Shown here piece by piece: positions 23,035-31,428 of a stretch of DNA of 64,000 bases; the first letter of the stretch is position 1, and every line of letters begins with the position of its first letter. The position numbers were made by a program, and so were the translations under genes. Source of the stretch: Arthrobacter sp. ov118 (GTDB taxonomy: Bacteria; Actinomycetota; Actinomycetes; Actinomycetales; Micrococcaceae); contig NZ_FPAY01000014.1 in assembly GCF_900116495.1 (NCBI RefSeq), forward strand, positions 8,072 to 72,071. The letters run 5' to 3'. A model generated the notes under the pieces. The model was given only the letters and a program-made list of their open reading frames with translations, did not search any database and was not told the DNA's origin.

Positions 23035-23827
23035 CGGCGTCTCCTGAGTGCTGGGTGACCGCAACACCTTCAGTCAAGAGGTGGTCGGCCATGTTAAAGC
23101 TCTCCAGCAGCCACGGTCCGGTGCCCCCGGGCCGGACGAACCGGCTGACGGAGGCGTTGAGGATGGTGGACGTCGCCGCGATGTCCAGCAGCTCACGCTC
23201 CGTGAGCCCCTCCAGGATGTAGCGGATGAGCAGGATCACGGCATCGTGGCACACCAGCAGGATGCCCTCGCCGGGGTGGCGGCGGTCGAGATCGGCGAGC
23301 AGGGAGCGAAGCCGCAGTGCGACGTCGGCCCAGGACTCGCCACCCGGGGGACGGTAGTAGAACTTGCCGAGCCACCGCCGTCGTTCGGCTTCTTCGGGGA
23401 GCCGTGCCTCCACGCCCGCGGACGTGAGCATGTCCAGGATCCCGAGCTCGCGGTCGCGCAGCCGTTCATCGACGAGGACCGCCGTTGGCCAGCCGCCGGT
23501 CTGGACGGCCAGTTCCGCTGTTTGGCGCGCCCGGGCGTAGGGCGAGGACCAGACGGCGGTGCGCTGGTCCTCCGCAAACCCTGACAGCAGCCGGCCCAAG
23601 GCAAGCGCCTGGTCCCGCCCGGTGTCCGACAACTCGACGTCGGCGTCCCGGGCCGGCACGTTGATCACGTGCGCCCCCGCCTCGTGGGCCAGCGTGGCGG
23701 CCACGTTTCCCTGGCTCTCGCCGTGGCGCACCAGCACCAATTCCGTCACGCCCCGCAGGCTTCTGGCCCGTCCGTCGTCCTTCACCGCAACCCCCTGTGC
23801 GTTGGTCCCTCCCTCGGCGCGCTCCAT
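23018..23827 (-). CDS. Histidine phosphatase family protein
   Basis: About 269 residues. LVLVRHGESQGN carries the RHG phospho-acceptor motif, VWSSPYARARQTAELAV the second Arg region, and ILLVCHDAVILLIRYILEG the second catalytic His. Members act on phosphosugars, phosphoacids or nucleotides. The start is uncertain: ATG 23827 has GAGGGCGAG upstream and is preferred over ATG 23884, which lacks a ribosome site. It is the first gene of a two-gene unit with nnrD and divergent from glycerate kinase. Confidence 0.86.
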   Translation of the reverse strand: MERAEGGTNAQGVAVKDDGRARSLRGVTELVLVRHGESQGNVAATLAHEAGAHVINVPARDADVELSDTGRDQALALGRLLSGFAEDQRTAVWSSPYARARQTAELAVQTGGWPTAVLVDERLRDRELGILDMLTSAGVEARLPEEAERRRWLGKFYYRPPGGESWADVALRLRSLLADLDRRHPGEGILLVCHDAVILLIRYILEGLTERELLDIAATSTILNASVSRFVRPGGTGPWLLESFNMADHLLTEGVAVTQHSGDADVHPR

Positions 23828-23957
23828 CGGCTCGCCCTCGGGTCGAAGCTTTGTGGCTGCCACGTTACTACCGCCGCCTGACATTGTCGCGGCCGGCCGC
23901 TGCCCCGGGGGAAGACACCGAACAGCGACGGACCAGCCGGGCTGGCAGGATGGAGCC

Positions 23958-25082
23958 ATGCGAATCCTCATTGCCCCGGACAAATTCAAAGGCTCCCTCA
24001 CCGCCGCCGAAGCCGCCTCCGCCATTGCCGAAGGCGCCCTGCGCGTCTATCCCGACGCCGAAGCCATCCAGTTTCCGGTGGCGGACGGTGGCGAAGGCAC
24101 ACTGGAGGCGGCCGTCGCGGCCGGATACGAGGAGAGGATCAATGCCGTCGTTGGCCCGATCCTCGCACCGGTCGGTGCCGCCTGGGCCATCCGCAAGGAC
24201 GCCTTCGGCGGTGCCACCGCAGTGATCGAAACGGCGCAGGCCTCCGGCCTGGCGCACATGGAGCCCACCCCCGCCAACGCCCTGCGCGCGCACAGCTACG
24301 GCTGCGGCCAGCTGATCGCCGCCGCCCTTGACGCCGGAGCCACGGAGATCGTGCTGGGCGTGGGCGGTTCGGCCATGAGCGACGGCGGCAGCGGCGCCCT
24401 TCGCGCGCTCGGGCTCAAGCCACTGGACGCCGCCGGCAACGTGGTGCCCCTCGGCGGCGGATCCCTCGCCGACGTCGTCTCGGTGGATACCAGCGGGCTG
24501 GACCCGCGGCTGTCGGCGGTGAAGTTCAGGATCGCCGTCGATGTGCAGAACCCGCTCTACGGCGGCGACGGTGCGGCGCACGTCTTCGGCCCGCAAAAGG
24601 GCGCTGACGGGGACGCGGTAGAGCTGCTCGACGCCGGCCTGCGCAACTGGGCGTCGGTCCTGCGCGAGTGCACGGGCCGGGACGTCAACGTCCCCGGCGC
24701 CGGTGCGGCCGGCGGCTTTCCGGCGTCGTTCCTGGCCTTCAGCACCTCTGCCCTGGAAGGCGGCTTCGAGCTCGTGGCCGGGCTTACCGGGCTTGCCGAA
24801 AAACTCGTGGGCGCCGACCTGGTCATCACCGGGGAAGGCTCCATGGACAGCCAGTCGCTGACCGGCAAAGCGCCGATCGCGCTGGCCGACGCCGCCCAGT
24901 CCCGCGGTATTCCGGTGATAGTGGTTGCCGGCCGGATCCTCGTCACCCCCGAAGACCTTGCACGGCACGGAGTGGTGGCCGCGGCCCAGCTTTTGGACGT
25001 TGCCGTGAGCCCGGACGACGCCGTTGCCAACGCCGCCAAATACCTTGCCTGGGCCACCAGCCAGGTCCTCGAAGGGGCCTGA
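23958..25082 (+). CDS. Glycerate kinase
   Basis: This 374-residue protein matches the GlxK/GarK-type glycerate kinase family: MRILIAPDKFKGSLTAAEAA, FPVADGGEGTLEAAVAAGYE, LGVGGSAMSDGGSGALRALG, GPQKGADGDAVELLDAGL, GAGAAGGFPASFLAF and VITGEGSMDSQSLTGKAP. It phosphorylates D-glycerate with ATP. The ATG at 23958 is placed at the family's usual first residue. The gene is single and divergent from the phosphatase. Neighbouring glyoxylate or glycerate genes are not seen. Confidence 0.94.
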   Translation: MRILIAPDKFKGSLTAAEAASAIAEGALRVYPDAEAIQFPVADGGEGTLEAAVAAGYEERINAVVGPILAPVGAAWAIRKDAFGGATAVIETAQASGLAHMEPTPANALRAHSYGCGQLIAAALDAGATEIVLGVGGSAMSDGGSGALRALGLKPLDAAGNVVPLGGGSLADVVSVDTSGLDPRLSAVKFRIAVDVQNPLYGGDGAAHVFGPQKGADGDAVELLDAGLRNWASVLRECTGRDVNVPGAGAAGGFPASFLAFSTSALEGGFELVAGLTGLAEKLVGADLVITGEGSMDSQSLTGKAPIALADAAQSRGIPVIVVAGRILVTPEDLARHGVVAAAQLLDVAVSPDDAVANAAKYLAWATSQVLEGA

Positions 25083-25150
25083 GGGCGGCGCCAAAACGGG
25101 TGCCAAGTGCCGCCGGCGGAGCGTCGTCGGGAACATCGCGGTGCCGGGGT

Positions 25151-25861
25151 TCAGGCGCCGGTCTCGTAGTGTGGTTCGGCCACGGGCTTGGACTCGGGGG
25201 ACCCCTTTTCCCGCAGGTAGACGGAGGCACCCACCAGCACCGCCACGGCCAGGAATTCGCTCTGCCAGTTCTGGAAGGATTCGAACCAGAAACGGCTGGT
25301 GGCGAGGTAACCCAGCACCGACACGGTGGGCTGGCCGTGGCTTTCCTGTTCGCTGTTGTAGTCCTGGCTGCCGCCGACGAGGTGCAGGACGAATGACATC
25401 AGGAAGAGCGTGAAAAACATGATCGAGAGCGAGTGCTCGTAGAGCTTGAGCACCCATCCGCCGCGCCGGACCGGCCAAGGCGTGGCGGCCTTGATCGTGG
25501 CGTCCCGGGGGTCCTCATCCTGCGGGGCGACGCGGCCCATCGGCTTTGACTCGGAGGAGCCCTTTTGGAACAGGAACACGGTCAGCAGGACGTACATGGC
25601 CATCTGCAGGAATTCTGACTCCCAGTTTTCAAACGTCGCTTCGACGAAGGCGCCCGTTCGGAGGTATTCCAGCACGGATACCGCCGCTTCCCCGTGGGCC
25701 ATCTGGTCCTCGCTGTAGCTGGCCGCGCCGCTGAGGACCATGCCGCCGAAGAAGACGACGAAAAGCCCGATGTTGGCCAGCAGCAGCCCATGTTCTTTGG
25801 CCCATTGGGCCGCCGTTCCTCCCGAAGGTGCGTCGCGCCGTCGGTCTGCAACGTTGGTCAT
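25151..25861 (-). CDS. DUF6766 family membrane protein
   Basis: This 236-residue protein has four hydrophobic segments arranged as an internal duplication. Each half has a membrane helix (LLLANIGLFVVFFGGMVLSG; IMFFTLFLMSFVLHLVGGSQ), a polar loop ending in a W-x-SEF motif (ENWESEFLQMAMYV; QNWQSEFLAVAVLV), and a tail with KGS(S/P)ESKP. The function of the family is unknown. The start at 25861 lies 5 bp after the DUF6328 stop; an in-frame ATG at 25948 would create an 83-bp overlap and is less likely. It probably forms an operon with DUF6328. Confidence 0.85.
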   Translation of the reverse strand: MTNVADRRRDAPSGGTAAQWAKEHGLLLANIGLFVVFFGGMVLSGAASYSEDQMAHGEAAVSVLEYLRTGAFVEATFENWESEFLQMAMYVLLTVFLFQKGSSESKPMGRVAPQDEDPRDATIKAATPWPVRRGGWVLKLYEHSLSIMFFTLFLMSFVLHLVGGSQDYNSEQESHGQPTVSVLGYLATSRFWFESFQNWQSEFLAVAVLVGASVYLREKGSPESKPVAEPHYETGA

Positions 25862-25865
25862 CGGA

Positions 25866-26438
25866 TTATTCCCTGCCGTCTTGGTTGTCTTCGCGGGCTG
25901 AATTGTCTCCACCGTCTTGGTTGTCGTCGCGGGCGCCTGGGAGGGCATCGGATTCGCGTGCTTTCCGCCGGAGCCGGGCCGGGACGAACACCAGCATCAC
26001 TGCCAGCACCACGAACAGGACCCCGCCTGCAACAAGGCCCGCGGTGTGCCCGGCAGTGACGTCGAAGACCAGGGTCGACGTCCCGACACTCAACAGCGCC
26101 ACGCCTGCCAGCGATACCTTGGCGATGCTGTCCGCGCTGGATACCAGAGTGGCCTTCAGCCGCTGCCGGAAGAGCCGGCGGTGCACGCTGACGGGAAGCA
26201 GGATGGTCGCGGTGGTAAGTGCAGCCAGCACCACGAGCGACAGGTAGAGGGTTGTCTGGAAGTCCGTCAGTGTCTCGAACCTGGCCTGGAACGGCAGTGT
26301 CAGCAGGAACCCCGCCAGGATCTGCACGCCGGTCTGCAGCACACGCAGTTCCTGCAGCAGTTCCATCCAGTTACGGTCCAGCGTCTCTTCCGCGGTCTCA
26401 TTCCTGCCGCTGCCGTTGGGGTGGCCGGGATCTGGCAT
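25866..26438 (-). CDS. DUF6328 family membrane protein
   Basis: This 190-residue protein has the N-terminal helix NWMELLQELRVLQTGVQILA, then four membrane segments (FLLTLPFQ, LYLSLVVLAALTTATILLP, VSLAGVALLSVGTSTLVF, LVAGGVLFVVLAVMLVFVP) and a charged tail rich in Asp, Asn and Arg. This matches DUF6328, whose role is unknown. AAAGGAG precedes the ATG at 26438. It is divergent from the SDR gene over a 212-bp region with AT-rich sequence around 26487-26545, where promoters for both directions probably lie. Confidence 0.87.
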   Translation of the reverse strand: MPDPGHPNGSGRNETAEETLDRNWMELLQELRVLQTGVQILAGFLLTLPFQARFETLTDFQTTLYLSLVVLAALTTATILLPVSVHRRLFRQRLKATLVSSADSIAKVSLAGVALLSVGTSTLVFDVTAGHTAGLVAGGVLFVVLAVMLVFVPARLRRKARESDALPGARDDNQDGGDNSAREDNQDGRE

Positions 26439-26650
26439 TGGGCTCCTTTGACGGACGTGTTCGGCTGCGGGCCGCAGCACACACTCAACTTAAGCTTGAG
26501 GCTTGGATTATTACAAGTTGGTAGTAAGTCTGCTGACTATTTTGCCGATAGGGTGGAAGTGTTGACTCCGCTGGGATAGTTTCGAGGAGCCGGGCTGGTG
26601 CCGGCGCCCGGGAACGAACCCTAGAAAACCGACACGCAGTTAGGTGGACT

Positions 26651-27562
26651 ATGAGTGATTCAGGCAACGCTTCGAGCAACAGGCAGGACCAGCCGGGCGA
26701 CCCCCGCAGTGGTTACCACTCCGGCGGTTTTCCCAAGCAGGAACAGGAGCAGCCGGGCCTCACCGCGCCCATGGACCCGACGCCGGACCATGGCGAGGAG
26801 AGCTACCGCGGCAGTGACGCGCTGAGCGGCAAAGCGGCCCTGATCACCGGAGGGGACTCGGGCATCGGCAAGGCCGTTGCCATCGCCTTCGCCCGTGAGG
26901 GCGCCGACGTCGCCATCTCGTATCTGCCGGAGGAAGAAGAGGACGCGCAGGACACCGCCCGGTGGATCCGGAAGGCCGGCCGCAAGGCGCTCCTGCTCCC
27001 CGGTGACGGCCGGAGCGAGGACTTCGCCGCCAGCATCGTGAAGGATGCGCTGGCGGAGTTCGGACGTCTGGATGTGCTCGTGCTCAATGCCGCGTACCAG
27101 AAGAACCGCGACAGTTTTGAATCGCTCCCCACGGAGGAATTCGACCGGGTCTTCAAGACCAACCTCTACTCGCTGCTCTGGACCGCCCGCGCGGCCGTGC
27201 CGCACCTGGAAGCGGGTGCCTCAATCATCACTACCGCGTCCATCCAAGCTTTCAACCCGTCCCCACAGCTCGTTGATTACGCCATGACCAAAGCAGCGCA
27301 GGTCGCCTTCACAAAAGCGCTCGCCCAGGAGCTGGGGCCGAAGGGGATCCGGGTCAACGCCGTGGCGCCGGGACCGATCTGGACCCCCCTTATTCCCGCC
27401 ACTGAATGGCCCGACAAGCTGCCGACCTTCGGGCAGGACACGCCCCTGCAGCGCGCGGGCCAGCCGGCGGAGCTGGCGCCCGCGTACGTGCTGCTCGCGT
27501 CCGACCACGGGTCCTATATTTCTGGAGCCGTGCTGCCGGTGACAGGAGGCAAGGGCCTGTAA
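26651..27562 (+). CDS. SDR family oxidoreductase (stress-type, YhdF/YhxC-like)
   Basis: This 303-residue short-chain dehydrogenase has a Gly/Gln/Pro-rich N-terminal extension of about 55 residues, as in the general-stress SDRs. The NAD(P) motif is TGGDSGIG, then LVLNAAYQKN (NNAG-like), the catalytic Ser in SIITTASIQAF and the Tyr/Lys in DYAMTKAA, ending with GSYISGAVLPVTGGKGL. The substrate is unknown. It precedes a small acidic disordered protein and is divergent from two membrane proteins; such groupings are common in stress-induced regions of Arthrobacter-type genomes (inference). Confidence 0.92.
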   Translation: MSDSGNASSNRQDQPGDPRSGYHSGGFPKQEQEQPGLTAPMDPTPDHGEESYRGSDALSGKAALITGGDSGIGKAVAIAFAREGADVAISYLPEEEEDAQDTARWIRKAGRKALLLPGDGRSEDFAASIVKDALAEFGRLDVLVLNAAYQKNRDSFESLPTEEFDRVFKTNLYSLLWTARAAVPHLEAGASIITTASIQAFNPSPQLVDYAMTKAAQVAFTKALAQELGPKGIRVNAVAPGPIWTPLIPATEWPDKLPTFGQDTPLQRAGQPAELAPAYVLLASDHGSYISGAVLPVTGGKGL

Positions 27563-27690
27563 AACCTCGCCGGCGCAGCCGCTGCCTCTGCACCATCAAC
27601 AAACCAGCGGCACCAGAAACCCTGCTTCACCCCCAACAGCCGACCATCGTCCAACCACCATTTCCACTCAGAACAACAGGAGGAAACGGC

Positions 27691-28044
27691 ATGACACAGG
27701 AGAACCAGCACGAGGAACCCAATGAAGAAGCCGGGGGATACGGAACACCGACCGCGGAGCAGGAGATGCCCCACGGTGGAACGGAGGAACAAGTGAGTGC
27801 AGAGAACGCCAGTACCGACCCGGGATTCGACGCGGACGCCAAGCCGAATGCGCAGGCGGCGATGCCGTCGTCCGAGGCTGACATGGATGCAGCCAACACC
27901 GAAGAGCCCGACGCCGGCCGGTCCTTTTCCTCCGAGTCGGGCCAGGATGCGGCAGGGCTGCCCGACGGGTCCGGGACGGACCTGCCGGAAAGCAAGTCCC
28001 CGAAGGACCGGGACGACGACAAGGAACAGTTCAACGCCGGGTAA
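27691..28044 (+). CDS. Acidic, probably disordered hypothetical protein
   Basis: This 117-residue protein is rich in Glu, Asp, Gly, Ser and Pro, with no hydrophobic core (for example EEPNEEAGGYGTPTAEQEMP and LPESKSPKDRDDDKEQFNAG). The ribosome site AGGAGGA stands 6 nt before the ATG, which argues for real translation. The composition suggests an intrinsically disordered hydrophilin-like protein; function unknown. It follows the SDR gene by 128 bp and ends about 60 bp before a strong terminator hairpin. Confidence 0.75.
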   Translation: MTQENQHEEPNEEAGGYGTPTAEQEMPHGGTEEQVSAENASTDPGFDADAKPNAQAAMPSSEADMDAANTEEPDAGRSFSSESGQDAAGLPDGSGTDLPESKSPKDRDDDKEQFNAG

Positions 28045-28107
28045 GGCCGCCAGACCCAGGACCCGCCCCGGTGCTGTGTAAGTCCGCGCCGGCTAGCCGA
28101 AGAACAC

Positions 28108-28155
28108 AAAGACCGGCCCTCCCGCCACCGATTGGTGGCCGGAGGGCCGGTCTTT
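28108..28155. terminator. Bidirectional rho-independent terminator
   Basis: A long hairpin starts AAAGACCGGCCCTCC, has the loop GATT (28130-28133), and ends GGAGGGCCGGTCTTT. The stem is about 22 bp with one mismatch; A- and T-runs flank it on both sides, so it can serve both the acidic protein gene and the convergent permease gene. Confidence 0.88.
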
Positions 28156-28195
28156 GGTCGTTCGGTCTCTTGCAGTGCTACGGCCGGCTGGGCCG

Positions 28196-29551
28196 CTAGC
28201 GGCGCTTCTTCGCTGTGCGCTTCGCGGCAGCGTTGACCGCTGCCGCGACGGCGGCGCCGGGCGCCGGGTCTTCGGTTTCCGGCTCCGCCACGGTGCCGCG
28301 CACCTTCGCGATCGCCGTCATGCCGTGATAAATCACCAGGGCCGCGGCGGAGCCCAGCGCGATCCCGGTGAACTTGAGCTCACCGATGGTCCAGGTGTAG
28401 TCGGCAATCCCGACGATGAGGGCGACGGCGGCCGTGGTCAAGTTGATCGAGTTGGAAAAATTCACCTTGTTCTGGACCCAGATCTTCACGCCCAGCACGC
28501 CGATCATGCCGTACAGCATCGTGGCCGCACCGCCGAGGACACCGGCGGGGACAGTGGCGATGAGCTCGCCAAACTTCGGCGAGAAGCTCAGTACCACCGC
28601 GAAGGCGCCGGCCACCCAGTAGGCCGCGGTCGAGTACACCTTGGTGGCAGCCATGACGCCGATGTTCTCGGCGTATGTGGTGGTCCCGGACCCGCCGCCA
28701 AGGCCGGCGAGCACGGTGGCCGCGCCGTCAGCCAGAAGCGCCCGGCCGGAGACGCCGTCGAGATTTTGGCCCGTCATGGCAGACACGGACTTCACGTGGC
28801 CGATGTTCTCCGCGACCAGCACCAGCACCACCGGCACAAAGAGGCCCACGACGCCGAGGTGGAATTCAGGGGTCTGGAAATGGGGCAGGCCGACCCACGC
28901 CGCCGAATCCATCTTGGAGAAGTCCACCTCGCCCCGGAGCATCGCGACCAGGTAACCCACCACGACGCCCACCAGGATGCTCAGCCGGCCCAGGATGCCG
29001 CGGAACAGCACACTGACCACGATGATGACGGCCAGCGTGATGAAAGCGGTGACCGGGGCCTGGTCGAAGTTGCTCTTCGCCGCGGGCGCCAGGTTCAGGC
29101 CGATCAGCGCCACGATCGCGCCGGTGACGATCGGCGGCATGACACGGTTGATCCAGCCGGCGCCGAATTTCTGCACCACCGCCCCGACGATCGCGAGGGT
29201 CGCGCCGGCCAGCACCACCCCGCCGAGCGCCCCGGGGATCCCGAACTGCTGCTGCGAGGCCAGAATCGGGGCGATGAACGCGAAGCTGGAACCGAGGTAG
29301 CTGGGCACGCGGCCCTGGGTGATCACCAGGAACAACAGCGTTCCGATCCCGGAAAAGAACAGGGTGGTGGCCGGCGGCATGCCCGTGAGGATCGGGACCA
29401 GGAAGGTGGCGCCGAACATGGCCACGACGTGCTGCATACCGACGCCGATCGTCAGCGGCCAGGTGAGCCGCTCGTCGGGCCGGACAACTTGACCGGGGCG
29501 GATGGACTTTCCGTTGCCATGGAGTTTCCACTTGGTGCCGAGCATGCTCAT
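28196..29551 (-). CDS. NCS2 family uracil/pyrimidine permease
   Basis: This 451-residue membrane protein of the UraA type has GVGMQHVVAMFGATFLVPIL at the start, VPSYLGSSFAFIAPIL, VVLVLVAENIGHVKSVSAMT with the substrate-binding Glu, GLGGGSGTTTYAENIGVMAAT with the second conserved Glu, and a basic Ala/Lys tail (AAKRTAKKRR). It imports uracil or a related base with protons. The ATG at 29551 is preferred to an in-frame ATG at 29620; a weak GAAAGG site precedes it. It is divergent from a RutE-like nitroreductase, which suggests a pyrimidine use pathway (inference). Confidence 0.92.
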   Translation of the reverse strand: MSMLGTKWKLHGNGKSIRPGQVVRPDERLTWPLTIGVGMQHVVAMFGATFLVPILTGMPPATTLFFSGIGTLLFLVITQGRVPSYLGSSFAFIAPILASQQQFGIPGALGGVVLAGATLAIVGAVVQKFGAGWINRVMPPIVTGAIVALIGLNLAPAAKSNFDQAPVTAFITLAVIIVVSVLFRGILGRLSILVGVVVGYLVAMLRGEVDFSKMDSAAWVGLPHFQTPEFHLGVVGLFVPVVLVLVAENIGHVKSVSAMTGQNLDGVSGRALLADGAATVLAGLGGGSGTTTYAENIGVMAATKVYSTAAYWVAGAFAVVLSFSPKFGELIATVPAGVLGGAATMLYGMIGVLGVKIWVQNKVNFSNSINLTTAAVALIVGIADYTWTIGELKFTGIALGSAAALVIYHGMTAIAKVRGTVAEPETEDPAPGAAVAAAVNAAAKRTAKKRR

Positions 29552-29790
29552 TGCCGGGGCCTTTCGGAGAATGGGGCGGGAAGGAATCTTCCGGGGCAAC
29601 TTTACCGCGCAGGGCCTCACCGGACCCCCGGGTAGTCGCCGGGCAGGCGGCTGCGCGGCCGGAATCGCCCGGGACTGTGGCCAACATCACCGCCGTCCCC
29701 GGGAAGTCGCCGTTCCGGCCGGGAGTTGCAACCAAGGACAGCAGCAAGCCTAGTGCGAGACCGCGTGCAGGCACAGCGAAAGGGACGCCC

Positions 29791-30396
29791 ATGACAATCG
29801 CCCATGACGAGGCAGTAATCGACGCAGCCGCCGTCGACGCAATCTTTGCCGAGGCCCGCACCGCCAACGCCTTCACCGGCGAGGTCACCGACGAGCAGGC
29901 CCGCGCCATCTATGAACTCACCAAGTTCGGCCCGACGGCGTTCAACTCCCAGCCGCTGCGCGTCACGTATGTGCGCTCCGAGGAAGCCCGGGCCACACTG
30001 GTGGGTGCCCTCTCCAACGGCAACCGCGCCAAGACGCAGTCGGCCCCGCTGGTTGCCGTTCTTAGTTACGACACGGCCTGGCAGGAGCAGTGGGACAGCT
30101 TCCTCCCCGGCTACAACGCCCCCAAGGCCATGTATGACGCCGCGCCCGATGTTGCCGCGGCGACCGGCAACAACAACGCCGACCTGCAAGCCGGCTACTT
30201 CATCCTCGCCGTCCGCTCCCTCGGCCTGGCCGCCGGCCCCATGACAGGCGCCGACTTCGCCGCCATCGACGCCGCGTTCTTCCCGGACGGGAGCCAGAAG
30301 AGCTTCCTCGTGGTCAACATCGGTCAGCCCGGCCCGGACGCCTGGGGTGAGGCCAAGCCGAAGTTCGCATACGAGGACGTCGTCCGCACGGTCTAG
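29791..30396 (+). CDS. Malonic semialdehyde reductase RutE-like nitroreductase
   Basis: This 201-residue nitroreductase-fold flavoprotein has LTKFGPTAFNSQPLRVTYVR (FMN site), PLVAVLSYDTAWQEQWDSFLPGY-like middle text, and LQAGYFILAVRSLGLAAGPM with SQKSFLVVNIGQPG at the end. The FGPTAFNSQP segment and length match RutE/HadB-type 3-hydroxypropionate-forming malonic semialdehyde reductases. In the Rut pathway it clears the toxic product of uracil degradation. Other rut genes are not seen, so the role could be more general. GAAAGGGA precedes the ATG. Confidence 0.87.
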   Translation: MTIAHDEAVIDAAAVDAIFAEARTANAFTGEVTDEQARAIYELTKFGPTAFNSQPLRVTYVRSEEARATLVGALSNGNRAKTQSAPLVAVLSYDTAWQEQWDSFLPGYNAPKAMYDAAPDVAAATGNNNADLQAGYFILAVRSLGLAAGPMTGADFAAIDAAFFPDGSQKSFLVVNIGQPGPDAWGEAKPKFAYEDVVRTV

Positions 30397-30413
30397 CAAG
30401 CAGGTGCCCCGTT

Positions 30414-30486
30414 CGCGGAGGTGCCTCCGGCAGCTTTTTCCGCGGAGGTGCCTCCGGCAGCTTTTTCCGCGGAGGTGCCTCCGGCA
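30414..30486. repeat. 27-bp tandem repeat (2.7 copies) with terminator-like units
   Basis: Units at 30414-30440, 30441-30467 and 30468-30486 are identical where they overlap. Each contains the self-complementary core GGAGGTGCCTCC, and the first two are followed by CTTTTTC. It lies just after the nitroreductase stop, so it may act as serial terminators. The short loop makes a single hairpin weak. Confidence 0.8.
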
Positions 30487-30678
30487 CCATGGGGGACAGG
30501 CCGGAGGCACACGGGACGCAATTCTGCGGTTCAGCGCATGGCCTGCATCCGGGGCCACTACCTATTTTAGTCCGCCCGGGCCCCCTCAACACAGTGGATT
30601 ATGCGGGTCGGTGGATGCAGCCATTTGCCGATCCGCAGGCCCGATTCCTCAGTCGTCGGGGCGTGGCAAACTTGCCTC

Positions 30679-31284
30679 ATGCGGAACCTCATTGTGGTGG
30701 CGTTCGTGGAGCCCGTAGCCGAGGGACTGGAGTTCCCCCGGGATGACTGGCCGTTGCACATCACGCTGGTCAAGTTCGACGTCGCGGCCCGGGACTCGGT
30801 CGGGCCGGCCGCCCACAGCGCCAGCTCCGGCCCCCGAGGCGCTGACGCCCAGGGCCCCGGTCCCCAGGACCCCGGTCCCAAAGAAACCGCGAAGGCCGCC
30901 ACCCCGGAGGACCCGTTCGCCGAAAGGCTCGCGCACCTGATGGAGGAGGCCGTCGCAGCCGCCCTGGGAAGCACCCTGATCGTGGGCCGTGATGACAGTT
31001 TCGGCAGGGGCGGATCCATCCCGGTCAATCTGATTGAACCCAGCGAAAAGCTGACGGGCCTGCACACTGCACTGGTCCGGATAGTTCAGGACCTGCCCGG
31101 CCGGATCTCCACCCCGGCCTACACACTGGAAGGCTTCCGCCCGCACGTCTCCCACCACGGGGACAAACGGCTCAATCCGGGCGACGCCGTCGCGCTGGAC
31201 AGGATTGCCCTGGTGGACATGGCGCCCGACGGCGGGCACGCCACGCGCCGGGTACTCAAGCTGTGGGCCGGACCCTTAGGCTGA
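30679..31284 (+). CDS. 2H phosphoesterase superfamily protein (2'-5' RNA ligase-like)
   Basis: This 201-residue protein has the two HxT/S motifs of the 2H superfamily: HITL at residues 27-30 and FRPHVSHHG near residue 162. Between them is a Pro/Gly/Asp-rich insertion (about residues 44-72) and the helix FAERLAHLMEEAVAAALG. 2H proteins hydrolyse or ligate 2',3'-cyclic or 2'-5' phosphate linkages in RNA or small molecules. The ATG at 30679 gives the typical MRNLIVVAFV start; CAAACT 6 nt upstream may be a -10 of a leaderless transcript. Confidence 0.82.
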   Translation: MRNLIVVAFVEPVAEGLEFPRDDWPLHITLVKFDVAARDSVGPAAHSASSGPRGADAQGPGPQDPGPKETAKAATPEDPFAERLAHLMEEAVAAALGSTLIVGRDDSFGRGGSIPVNLIEPSEKLTGLHTALVRIVQDLPGRISTPAYTLEGFRPHVSHHGDKRLNPGDAVALDRIALVDMAPDGGHATRRVLKLWAGPLG

Positions 31285-31428
31285 GCGGACGCGGCGCGCC
31301 GGCTGCGGGGCCGCTGTGCGTCACATCGGCACACCGACCACGGATTCCAGCGGGCGGGTGCCATACTTGGGTCAACTTCGACGTGGAATCACGCACATCG
31401 GAGGACGGACGAAGGACGGGGGAACTTC

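Noticed and set aside
25255..25285. tRNA-like GGATTCGAACC (T-arm-like) sequence
   Set aside because: It lies inside the DUF6766 coding region (WFESFQNW) and no cloverleaf can be built around it.
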